This document shows, piece after piece, positions 1 through 5,789 of a stretch of DNA of 7,314 nt (the first letter of the stretch is position 1; every line of letters begins with the position of its first letter). The notes under the pieces are model-generated. The model worked only from the letters and a program-made list of their open reading frames with translations. It did no database searches and was not told where the DNA came from. The stretch comes from JALSIF01 sp026981635 [NCBI: bacterium] (GTDB lineage Bacteria > 4484-113 > JALSIF01), in assembly GCA_026981635.1 (NCBI GenBank), contig JALSIF010000317.1, forward strand, positions 1-7,314. Direction: 5' to 3'. A program made the translations under genes and the position numbers.

Positions 1-1
1 C

Positions 2-436
2 GTGGACGAGAGCGACGCCGAGTTCATCGTCCCCGACCTTATCGCCGATGATGAGGAGCTGATGGCGGTGTGGCAGGAGGCCATCGCCCACTCCCTCATG
101 GCCTACCGCAGGCTTTGCGAGATGCTCTCTGTCAAGGTGGAGAAACGCTTCCCCGAGATGAAGAAGACCTACCGCAGAAAGCTGGTCCGCCAGACCGCCC
201 GCTCTGTCCTACCCAACGCCACCGAGACCAAGATCCTCATCACCGCCAATGCCCGGGCCTTGCGCCACTTCATTGAGATGCGGGCGGCAGAGGGCGCCGA
301 CCGGGAGATCCGGGTGCTGGCGGTAAAGGTGCTTGAGCTCATGCAACGTGAGGCGCCAAACATCTTCTTTGACTTTGAGGTCTACACCGCTGACGACGGG
401 GCGCCGGCCGCAAGGCCCGCCTACAGCAAGGTCTAG
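2..436 (+). CDS. thyX: Flavin-dependent thymidylate synthase ThyX, C-terminal part (5' truncated)
   Basis: ThyX makes dTMP from dUMP using methylene-tetrahydrofolate and FAD/NADPH, replacing the unrelated ThyA; it is a cytosolic homotetramer. The visible 144 codons hold the C-terminal half. The diagnostic stretch is RQTARSVLPNATETK (about residues 63-77 of the visible part), then NARALRHFIEMRAAEGADRE and IRVLA. This matches the family pattern AR-x-LP-T followed by NAR-hF-LR and EI, which supplies the dUMP- and flavin-binding arginines. The family is usually 220-280 residues and its RHRxxS signature lies further N-terminal, so that part is upstream of the window. The GTG at base 2 is simply the first codon of the open frame here and is probably internal. 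The C-terminus ends in a short Ala/Pro-rich tail before TAG. It is convergent with the aldehyde dehydrogenase gene. Family assignment is secure from the motif; activity is inferred. Confidence 0.93.
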   Translation: MDESDAEFIVPDLIADDEELMAVWQEAIAHSLMAYRRLCEMLSVKVEKRFPEMKKTYRRKLVRQTARSVLPNATETKILITANARALRHFIEMRAAEGADREIRVLAVKVLELMQREAPNIFFDFEVYTADDGAPAARPAYSKV

Positions 437-456
437 GAAGGGAGAGCTCTGGGCGG

Positions 457-471
457 GGGGGAATATCCCCC
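457..471. terminator. Small GC hairpin at the convergent thyX / aldehyde dehydrogenase junction
   Basis: An inverted repeat GGGGGA-ATA-TCCCCC has a perfect 6-base-pair stem and a 3-base loop. It lies in the 34-base gap between two convergent stop codons and touches the TAG of the aldehyde dehydrogenase gene. Being symmetric, it could serve transcripts from both sides. No T-tract follows on either strand, so it is not a classical intrinsic terminator. A second 8-base palindrome, AGAGCTCT, lies at 443-450. The terminator role is inferred only from position. Confidence 0.3.
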
Positions 472-2093
472 TACCCTCCCCGGCGGCGGCGCAGGAAGTC
501 CTCCACCATGCGGCGGATCTGCTCTTCACTGAGGGCAAACTGATCGTTTCCCGCCGGCCTTCCCGCCACCACGGTGGGCTGACCCACCGCTGGTGCAGTC
601 CCGGCTAGGGCGGCTCCTCCCCCCTCCTCGATGGGCACCTGGCCCACCATGGAGCGGGAGGGAGAGGGCCTCAGGCTGCCCTGCTCCCTAAAAGTTGGCA
701 GGGGCTTGTCGGTGTAGCCGTTTTTGGCCCTAACCATCTCCCAGGGGACCGACTCGTAGGCCAGCCTTTTTCGGTTGATGAGATGGAGGGGGGTGATGTT
801 GTCGCTGGTGGCACTGCCCCCCCAGGTTCCGCTGCCCAGGGTCATGGCGGGGGGCAGGTTGGTGGTTAGTCCGATGGAGCCCTGGGAGGCGGGGGTGTTT
901 ACCAGGATGCGAAAGACCGGCTTTTCCAGGGCGAAGGCCATGATCACCTCGGGGTCCTCGCCGTGCACCACCAGGGTGTGGCCCACCCCGCCCAGGTTTA
1001 CGATCTCAATGCAGCGCCGGCAGCCCTCCCGCCAGTCCTCCACCTCCCAGAAGCAGATCACCGGCGAGAGCTTTTCCCGGGTGAGGGGATAGTCCCGGCC
1101 CACCGCGGGCTCTTCCACCACAATCATGGGGGTCCCCTCGGGGATCGAAAAGCCTGCCCACTCGGCCAGCACCCAGGGGGCCTGGCCGACGATCTTGGGG
1201 CTTATGCGCCCCCCGGGAAACATCAGCTCCTGAAGCTTTGCCGTCTCCTCCCGGCTGGCGAAGTAGCAGCCCCGGCTCAGGAGCACCTCCCGCGCCTGGG
1301 GTGCCACCTTGCGGTCCACCACGATGGACTGCTCGCTGGAGCAGATCACTCCCCAGTCAAAGGTCTTGGAGGCGATGATGTCGTCAATCGCCTTCTCCAC
1401 ATTGGCCGACTGGTGGATGTAGGCGGGGACATTGCCCGGCCCCACCCCCAGGGCGGGGTTGCCGCTGGAGTAAGCCGCCCGCACCATGGCGGTGCCACCG
1501 GTGGCCAGGATAATGCCAGTGAGCCGGTGGCCCATCAGCTCCTTGGTCCCCTCCAGGGTGACATTGTGGATGGACTGGACGGTGGCACGGGGAGCACCGG
1601 CTCTTACTGCCGCCTGGTCAAGCAGGTCGCAGAGCTCGGCGATGCACTTTCTGGTCCTGGGGTGGGGAGCAAACACCACCGGGTTGCGGGACTTTACGCT
1701 GATCAGGGCCTTGTATATGACGGTGCTGGTGGGGTTGGTGGAGGGAGTGATGCCTGCCACAATCCCCACCGGCACGGCTATCTCAGCGATGCCCAGCTCC
1801 CGGTCCTCGGCGATCACCCCGACGGTGCGCAGGGGAAGGATAAACTCCAGCACCCGATCGGTGGCGAAGCGGTTCTTCATCTCCTTGTGATCGGGCCTGC
1901 CGTAGCCGGTCTCCTGGTGGGCCAGCTCGGCAAAGTGGCGGGCCTTCTCCCGTGCCGCCTCGGCCATGGCTATGCAGATCTGGTCAACCTGCTCTTGGGA
2001 AAACTCCTTCAGGGCGTGGTAGGCCAGCTCGGCCGCCCGCAGGCGGTCCCTCACCTCCTGGATGGAGCGAATGTCGGGGTCAAGTTCAGCCAT
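471..2093 (-). CDS. CoA-acylating aldehyde dehydrogenase, microcompartment-associated (EutE/PduP-like)
   Basis: Predicted to oxidise a short aldehyde to acyl-CoA with NAD+ and CoA, the core reaction of catabolic microcompartments. Residues 1-450 are an aldehyde dehydrogenase fold of the acylating branch: PVGIVAGITPSTNPTSTVIY (108-127), GVGPGNVPAYI (216-226), catalytic Cys251 in VICSSEQSIVV, and TLGSGTWGGSATSDNITPLH (418-437), the last typical of EutE/PduP and the AdhE N-terminal domain. EutE and PduP are about 465 residues; this one has 540. The excess is a Pro/Gly/Ala-rich linker (about 463-517) and a final amphipathic helix, FALSEEQIRRMVEDFL (519-534), which resembles the encapsulation peptides that target cargo to shells. 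The start ATG follows an in-frame TAG two codons upstream. The nearest SD-like sequence, GAGGGAG, is about 15 bases away, so initiation may be weak. It lies 46 bases after the shell gene. The substrate could be acetaldehyde, propionaldehyde or sulfoacetaldehyde; sequence alone does not decide. Confidence 0.92.
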   Translation of the reverse strand: MAELDPDIRSIQEVRDRLRAAELAYHALKEFSQEQVDQICIAMAEAAREKARHFAELAHQETGYGRPDHKEMKNRFATDRVLEFILPLRTVGVIAEDRELGIAEIAVPVGIVAGITPSTNPTSTVIYKALISVKSRNPVVFAPHPRTRKCIAELCDLLDQAAVRAGAPRATVQSIHNVTLEGTKELMGHRLTGIILATGGTAMVRAAYSSGNPALGVGPGNVPAYIHQSANVEKAIDDIIASKTFDWGVICSSEQSIVVDRKVAPQAREVLLSRGCYFASREETAKLQELMFPGGRISPKIVGQAPWVLAEWAGFSIPEGTPMIVVEEPAVGRDYPLTREKLSPVICFWEVEDWREGCRRCIEIVNLGGVGHTLVVHGEDPEVIMAFALEKPVFRILVNTPASQGSIGLTTNLPPAMTLGSGTWGGSATSDNITPLHLINRKRLAYESVPWEMVRAKNGYTDKPLPTFREQGSLRPSPSRSMVGQVPIEEGGGAALAGTAPAVGQPTVVAGRPAGNDQFALSEEQIRRMVEDFLRRRRGG

Positions 2094-2139
2094 GGCCCAC
2101 TAGCCGGCTCCCTCCCACCTCCGAGGCAAAGCTCTCACC

Positions 2140-2664
2140 TCAGATGCGACCAAGCTTTCTGAAGGCGTCCAGCAGTTCCTGCTTGGTCGCACTGCTGATC
2201 TCCCTGCCAGAGAGGGGGAAGTTCTCCGTCCGCCGGGCCAGATTCCTCAACTCCCTCACGGACAGACCTTCCAGAGCTCCTCCCTCACCGGAAGCAATAC
2301 GAGATGGTGATGGCTCCCTTCCTCCGCTCTGTCCTTGGGGGACCTCCCTCCTCCCCAGGGTCCGCAGTTTCTCCACCCGAGGACTCTTAAGAAGCTCATC
2401 CACCATCCCGTGGGGGCGAGGAATCACATGGACGAAGAGAAGCTCCCCCACTCTCTGGGCAGCCGCAGCTGCCGCATCCACTGCCGCCTTGACCGCCCCC
2501 ACCTCGCCCAGGAAGTAGACCGTCATCAGTCCACCGCTGGAGCGCTCCTTCCTGAGCAGGGTGACGTCGGCGGCCTTGAGGCCTGCATCGGCCGCTTCAA
2601 TCATGCCGACCAACCCGCGGGTCTCAACCATGCCCAGGGCCCTGTCGGCATACCGGTCAGCCAT
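2140..2664 (-). CDS. BMC-H microcompartment shell protein with C-terminal SAP/Rho-N-like extension
   Basis: Residues 9-91 form one Pfam BMC domain (PduA/EutM-like): [20 protein letters not shown], Lys30 in the LKAADV helix, [20 protein letters not shown] (53-72) and VHVIPRPH (78-85). Such proteins form hexamers that tile a protein shell. By alignment to PduA the pore loop (GSG there) reads S43-G44-G45, within [10 protein letters not shown]. Typical BMC-H proteins have 90-105 residues; this has 174. After a Ser/Gly/Arg-rich linker (about 92-130) comes [15 protein letters not shown] (131-145), then [17 protein letters not shown] (152-168). This helix-turn-helix pattern resembles Rho N-terminal or SAP domains. 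EutK is a known precedent of a BMC domain fused to a nucleic-acid-binding-like tail. The start ATG has a very good SD. It follows the other shell gene by 12 bases and is about 73% identical to it over the BMC domain (60 of 82 by hand count), indicating a tandem duplication. Confidence 0.93.
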   Translation of the reverse strand: MADRYADRALGMVETRGLVGMIEAADAGLKAADVTLLRKERSSGGLMTVYFLGEVGAVKAAVDAAAAAAQRVGELLFVHVIPRPHGMVDELLKSPRVEKLRTLGRREVPQGQSGGREPSPSRIASGEGGALEGLSVRELRNLARRTENFPLSGREISSATKQELLDAFRKLGRI

Positions 2665-2668
2665 GAAG

Positions 2669-2675
2669 ACCTCCT
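2669..2675 (-). promoter_or_regulatory. Strong ribosome binding site for the extended shell protein
   Basis: On the minus strand AGGAGGT is followed by CTTC and ATG, an almost ideal Shine-Dalgarno sequence with a 4-base spacer. It lies in the 12-base gap after the TAG of the first shell gene. It is the best SD in the window, fits high-level translation of a structural shell protein, and fixes the start at 2664. Confidence 0.75.
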
Positions 2676-2676
2676 G

Positions 2677-2985
2677 CTAGGTCTCCTTCCCCACCCGCTC
2701 GGTGTAGCCACCGGGGATGATGGTCTCCACCTCAGCGTGGGGCCGCGGGATGACATGGACGCTTTTTAGCTCGCCCACCCGCTGGGCCGCGGCAGCCCCC
2801 GCATCTACCGCCGCCTTGACCGCGCCCACCTCACCGCGGACGAAGACGGTGACGAAGCCGCCGCCGATCACCTCCTTGCCCACCAGGTGGACATCGGCTG
2901 CCTTGACCATGGCATCGGCAGCCTCAATGGACCCGACCAGACCGCGGGTCTCAATCATCCCGAGGGCTATCTCCCTGATGTCCAT
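2677..2985 (-). CDS. BMC-H microcompartment shell protein (PduA/EutM/CcmK-like hexamer)
   Basis: A 102-residue single BMC-domain protein of standard length and probably the main shell hexamer. It has [20 protein letters not shown] (7-26), Lys28 in [27 protein letters not shown] (51-70) and VHVIPRPH (76-83), all close to the PduA/EutM consensus. The pore loop reads G41-G42-G43 (VIGGGFV), where PduA has GSG. The open frame extends 37 codons further upstream, but those codons are low-complexity and unrelated to BMC proteins. The start chosen, [10 protein letters not shown], gives the usual length and has an SD-like GGGGAGGT upstream. It follows the lipoprotein gene by 64 bases with no convincing internal promoter or terminator between them, and precedes the extended shell gene by 12 bases. 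The family is certain; the identity of the compartment is not. Confidence 0.96.
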   Translation of the reverse strand: MDIREIALGMIETRGLVGSIEAADAMVKAADVHLVGKEVIGGGFVTVFVRGEVGAVKAAVDAGAAAAQRVGELKSVHVIPRPHAEVETIIPGGYTERVGKET

Positions 2986-2995
2986 CTTTCCTGTG

Positions 2996-3003
2996 ACCTC
3001 CCC
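2996..3003 (-). promoter_or_regulatory. Ribosome binding site supporting the short start of the first shell protein
   Basis: Minus-strand GGGGAGGT lies 10 bases before the ATG at 2985, and an additional AGGAAAG abuts that ATG. This supports starting the shell protein at MDIREIALG instead of at the upstream in-frame ATG at 3096, which would overlap the end of the lipoprotein gene. Confidence 0.55.
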
Positions 3004-3049
3004 AGTTAGAGCCTTGCTCGTTGCTCCCTGTCTATCTTCGGTTCTTCCC

Positions 3050-3469
3050 TCAGCGGCCAAATCCGAAGGAGGGTGGCCCGAAGCCTTTTTCCTCACTCTC
3101 CTCTGGAGATTTAACTTTCACCGTCAGCTTTACCGTCCTGCCCGGCTTAAGAACGACCTGGCTTACATCAGCCTCCATCACGGTACCCTTCGCCGTTTTT
3201 ATGGTCAGGTTGTAGGTTGCAGGAGGAACCTTAGATAAAACCACGACCCCATTGTCAGGTACCGACTGGACTATCCGGTCCTGAACTGATGAGCTACCTA
3301 TCGGTTCCAGCACCACCTGGACAAATCCGCGCCGCATACCGGTCTGAGCGTCCACCACGGTGATGGCGATGGTGCCAGGGTAGTCCTTGAACTTGCCACA
3401 GCTGGTGGAAACGGCCAGGAGAAGGGCCATCACCCCGCCTGCCAGTCCTGCCAGGATAGCCTTGCGCAT
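3050..3469 (-). CDS. Small predicted lipoprotein with a beta-sandwich-like domain, function unknown
   Basis: I do not recognise a named family. Starting at 3469 it has 139 residues: a basic N-terminus (MRKA), a hydrophobic segment (about residues 6-20) and Cys24 in [11 protein letters not shown]. This is consistent with a type II lipoprotein signal peptide, although Ser instead of Leu at -3 makes the lipobox imperfect. The rest alternates beta-like segments, including [43 protein letters not shown] and TVKLTVKVK. This is reminiscent of carboxypeptidase-regulatory or PEGA-type beta-sandwich domains of surface proteins. The tail ([17 protein letters not shown]) is charged and then Gly/Phe-rich. 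The start at 3469 has GGGGAG with a 6-base spacer; an alternative ATG at 3475 is in frame and adds two residues. It sits 16 bases after purM and 64 before a shell gene. A membrane lipoprotein between a purine gene and cytosolic shell genes is odd, and any functional link is unproven. Confidence 0.72.
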   Translation of the reverse strand: MRKAILAGLAGGVMALLLAVSTSCGKFKDYPGTIAITVVDAQTGMRRGFVQVVLEPIGSSSVQDRIVQSVPDNGVVVLSKVPPATYNLTIKTAKGTVMEADVSQVVLKPGRTVKLTVKVKSPEESEEKGFGPPSFGFGR

Positions 3470-3475
3470 GGTCAT

Positions 3476-3481
3476 CTCCCC
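3476..3481 (-). promoter_or_regulatory. Ribosome binding site favouring the second ATG of the lipoprotein gene
   Basis: Minus-strand GGGGAG directly abuts the ATG at 3475, which is too close to serve it, but is 6 bases from the in-frame ATG at 3469. This favours the shorter product. AAGGTGAG about 9 bases before the first ATG could still serve that one. Confidence 0.45.
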
Positions 3482-3485
3482 GTGC

Positions 3486-4538
3486 TCACCTTTCCAAGCC
3501 TAGCAGCCTCACCTCGCCCTTTCCTTCAACCAACCTCCCACAAACAAACCCTTCAAACCCTGCCTGGGTGGCAACCTCCACTGCTTTGCCCTCATCCCCT
3601 GTTGCCACAACTGCCAGGTAGCCTGCCCCCATGTTGAAGGTGTGCCACATCTCTTTAGGGGACACCCCACCACGGGCGGCGATTATAGCAAACACCTTTG
3701 GGGTGGGGATGGAGCAGGTATCCACTTCAGCGTCAAGCCCGGCCGGCAAGACCCGGGCCAGGTTGTCCTCAATGCCGCCCCCCGAAACGTGGACCAGCGC
3801 CTTAAGACCAACTCCTTCTTCCCTGAGCCTTGCCACCAGCGGGGCATAGCAAAGGGTTGGGCGAAGCAGGGCATCAACCAGAGCCTCCCCGAGCTCCTCC
3901 CAGGGGCGCGTCCACTCCTCATCACCGAGCCCCTCAAACACCCTGCGCACCAGGGTGTAGCCGTTGCAGTGGACCCCGCTTGAGGCAAAGCCCACCACCA
4001 CATCGCCCGGCTCCATGAGCTCCGGCCTGGGGAGGGGGTCCCCCTCAAGCCTGCCCAGGCCAAAACCTACCAGCTCATAGGTCCCCGGAGGATAGAGGTC
4101 CCCCAGTTCTGCGATCTCCCCCCCCACCAGGGCCGCTCCGATCCGGGAACACTCCTCGGCCATCCCCGCCACCAGCTCCTCAATCACCTCCGGCACCACC
4201 CGGTGGATGCCTATGTAGTCCAGAAGGAGCATGGGGCGGGCGTCGGTAGCCACCACATCGTTCATCACCGCCGCCACCAGGTCCCTGCCCGCATCCCGGT
4301 GGCGGCCAAAGCGGCTGCTTAAAAGAAGCTTTGAGCCCACTCCGTCGGTGCTGGCGGCAAGCAGGGAGCCGTCGGGAAGCCGGTAGAGGGCAGCAAATCC
4401 CCCCACCGAGGAGACCACCTCCGGGCCCAGGGTGTTCTTAACCAGGCGCCTTATGCGGGAGACCGCCTCGTCTTGGGCGGCGATGTCCACCCCCGCCTCC
4501 TTGTAGCTAAGGCCCCTCTTCTCGCCCTCACTTCCCAC
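3486..4538 (-). CDS. purM: Phosphoribosylformylglycinamidine cyclo-ligase (AIR synthetase) PurM
   Basis: Catalyses ATP-dependent ring closure of FGAM to aminoimidazole ribonucleotide in de novo purine synthesis; a cytosolic homodimer. At 350 residues it matches the usual length of about 345. Landmarks in order: YKEAGVDI (12-19), ASTDGVGSKL (62-71, ATP/metal-binding loop), MNDVVATDA (92-100), ALVGGEIAEL (136-145), SSGVHCNGYTLVRR (186-199), HVSGGGIEDNLARVLP (250-265) and HTFNMGAGY (299-307). All are family hallmarks. The start is GTG; the codons before GLSYKEAGVD contain no other start, and no SD precedes it. A -10-like TAGACT lies 6 bases upstream, suggesting a leaderless message. It is the first gene of the minus-strand cluster leading into the lipoprotein, shell and aldehyde dehydrogenase genes, and diverges from recF. 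No purN, purF or purL is adjacent. Confidence 0.97.
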   Translation of the reverse strand: MGSEGEKRGLSYKEAGVDIAAQDEAVSRIRRLVKNTLGPEVVSSVGGFAALYRLPDGSLLAASTDGVGSKLLLSSRFGRHRDAGRDLVAAVMNDVVATDARPMLLLDYIGIHRVVPEVIEELVAGMAEECSRIGAALVGGEIAELGDLYPPGTYELVGFGLGRLEGDPLPRPELMEPGDVVVGFASSGVHCNGYTLVRRVFEGLGDEEWTRPWEELGEALVDALLRPTLCYAPLVARLREEGVGLKALVHVSGGGIEDNLARVLPAGLDAEVDTCSIPTPKVFAIIAARGGVSPKEMWHTFNMGAGYLAVVATGDEGKAVEVATQAGFEGFVCGRLVEGKGEVRLLGLER

Positions 4539-4544
4539 GGGGAA

Positions 4545-4550
4545 AGTCTA
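4545..4550 (-). promoter_or_regulatory. Candidate -10 box of a leaderless purM promoter
   Basis: On the minus strand TAGACT fits the TANNNT core of a sigma-70-type -10 box. It is followed by six bases (TTCCCC) and then the GTG start of purM. With the usual 6-7 base distance, transcription would begin at or next to the start codon. This agrees with the absence of a Shine-Dalgarno sequence. No recognisable -35 box is seen; the -35 position falls on a CCCCGGGG palindrome (4567-4574). Confidence 0.5.
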
Positions 4551-4589
4551 GCGCCCATCCCCTGATCCCCGGGGGCAGGCTGGCGGCCA

Positions 4590-4595
4590 TATAAT
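4590..4595 (+). promoter_or_regulatory. Candidate -10 box of a leaderless recF promoter
   Basis: A perfect consensus TATAAT stands 7 bases before the GTG of recF in an otherwise very GC-rich stretch. The spacing puts the transcription start at or within a couple of bases of the GTG, so the message would have essentially no 5' leader. No SD-like purine run precedes recF. No -35 resembling TTGACA is found 16-18 bases upstream and there is no TG extension. Confidence 0.62.
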
Positions 4596-4602
4596 CGCTC
4601 AG

Positions 4603-5775
4603 GTGTTCCTTTCCCGCCTCACTCTGCGCCACTTCCGAAACTTTGACCAGCAGACCCTTTCCCCCTTTGCCGGCCGCAACCTCATCTTCGGCCAGAACGC
4701 TCAGGGCAAGACCAACCTGATTGAGGCCATCCACCTGCTCACCTACCTGCGCTCCTTTCGCACCGGCCGGGAGCGGGAGCTCATCATGCGGGGAAGGGAG
4801 TGGGCGATGATTGAGGCAGAACTCATGAGCAGCCGCCGGGGTCGGGAACACATCCGGCTGGTCCTGCGCGGCGGGCAGAAGTACCTTCGGGTAAACGGTG
4901 CCCCGGTAGCCCGCCAGGAAGACTACCTGGGGCTGGTGCTGGCCCACTTCTTCATCCCCTCCGACCTGAGGCTGATTGCCGGTGAGCCCCGCGAGCGACG
5001 GGCCCTGCTGGACGTGGAGGTGGTGCGCGCCTTGCCCCGCTCGGCAGCCCACATTCGTGCCTACTACGAGCTCTTGGACCAGCGAAACGCCCTACTTCGT
5101 GAGCTTGCCCAGCAGGAAGGGCCGCCCCCGGAGAGCACCCACAGGCTCCTTCGCCAGTACGGCGCCCAGCTTGCCGAGGAGGGCAGCCGGCTGGTGGAGG
5201 CGCGCATGCGCCTGCTTGCCGAGATTATCCCCCGCACCGAGCGCTTCTACCGCAAGATGAGCGGTGGGCGGGAGACCCTTGCCCTAACCTACCGCACCTA
5301 CTGGGGGGAGGAGGTAGCACCAGAGCAGTTTGACCCCCGGGGCTACCGGCAGAGGATGGAGCAGGACCTTAGTGGCGAGCTCTTTAGGGAGATTGAGATC
5401 GGCCACACCCGTGCTGGGCCCCACCGGGACGACCTGGAGTTTGCCCTGGAGGGGAGGCTGGTGAAGAACTTTGGCAGCCAGGGCCAGATGCGAAGTGCGG
5501 TGCTCGCCTTCAAGCTTGCCCTGTGCGAATTTACCGCCGACTATGGAGAGCCGCCCATCCTCTGCCTGGACGACGCCCTAAGCGAGCTTGACGATGCAAG
5601 AAGGCTGAGGCTAGTTGAGATACTGGGCGAAATCCGCCTGGGCCAGGTCTTTATTACTGCCGCCAGCAGAAGGGAGTGCGCTCCGCTGGAGGGGCAGATG
5701 GCCAAGCTCTTTCTGGTGGAGGCGGGCACCATCAGGGAGCTTACCGAGCCCCTCGGGGCAGGCGGGGCCGATTAA
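4603..5775 (+). CDS. recF: DNA replication and repair protein RecF
   Basis: RecF is an SMC/ABC-type ATPase that binds gapped DNA and, with RecO and RecR, loads RecA at stalled forks and gaps. Visible landmarks in 390 residues: FLSRLTLRHFRNF (2-14), Walker A GQNAQGKTNLIEAI (30-43), SFRTGRERELI (51-61), GPHRDDLEF (272-280), ABC signature SQGQMRSAVLAFKLA (292-306), and Walker B with D-loop ILCLDDALSELD (319-330), where Asp323 and Asp324 are the metal/catalytic acids. FITAAS (350-355) follows. Length and motif order are normal (family about 360-380), with a short Gly-rich C-terminal tail. GTG is chosen because the protein begins there with the canonical RecF N-terminus and a TATAAT lies 7 bases upstream. 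RecF often sits beside dnaA, dnaN and gyrB; here it diverges from purM and is followed 14 bases later by mutS, suggesting a repair operon. Confidence 0.97.
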   Translation: MFLSRLTLRHFRNFDQQTLSPFAGRNLIFGQNAQGKTNLIEAIHLLTYLRSFRTGRERELIMRGREWAMIEAELMSSRRGREHIRLVLRGGQKYLRVNGAPVARQEDYLGLVLAHFFIPSDLRLIAGEPRERRALLDVEVVRALPRSAAHIRAYYELLDQRNALLRELAQQEGPPPESTHRLLRQYGAQLAEEGSRLVEARMRLLAEIIPRTERFYRKMSGGRETLALTYRTYWGEEVAPEQFDPRGYRQRMEQDLSGELFREIEIGHTRAGPHRDDLEFALEGRLVKNFGSQGQMRSAVLAFKLALCEFTADYGEPPILCLDDALSELDDARRLRLVEILGEIRLGQVFITAASRRECAPLEGQMAKLFLVEAGTIRELTEPLGAGGAD

Positions 5776-5789
5776 GATAGGGCCAGCCC

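Noticed and set aside
2-4. GTG at the window edge as the true thyX start
   Set aside because: ThyX proteins carry the RHRxxS motif well upstream of the visible region, so this codon is internal to a truncated gene.
457-471. A confident Rho-independent terminator
   Set aside because: The stem is good, but no T-run follows on either strand, so it is listed only as a low-confidence hairpin.
780-900. G-runs as a G-quadruplex regulatory element
   Set aside because: The runs lie inside the conserved coding sequence for the TLGSGTWGGSAT region and are explained by GC-rich codon use.
963-2162. Long open frame on the plus strand opposite the aldehyde dehydrogenase gene (399 codons)
   Set aside because: It is antisense to a clearly conserved enzyme. 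Its translation is Gly/His/Pro-rich without any recognisable motif, which is typical of antisense frames in GC-rich genes.
2986-3096. A 37-codon N-terminal extension of the first shell protein
   Set aside because: The extension is low-complexity, overlaps the lipoprotein coding region and has no BMC counterpart. The ATG at 2985 has an SD-like site and gives the normal family length.
4528-5052. Minus-strand open frame overlapping the start of recF and the purM promoter region
   Set aside because: It is antisense to the RecF Walker A region and has no SD or domain signature; it is a codon-bias artefact.
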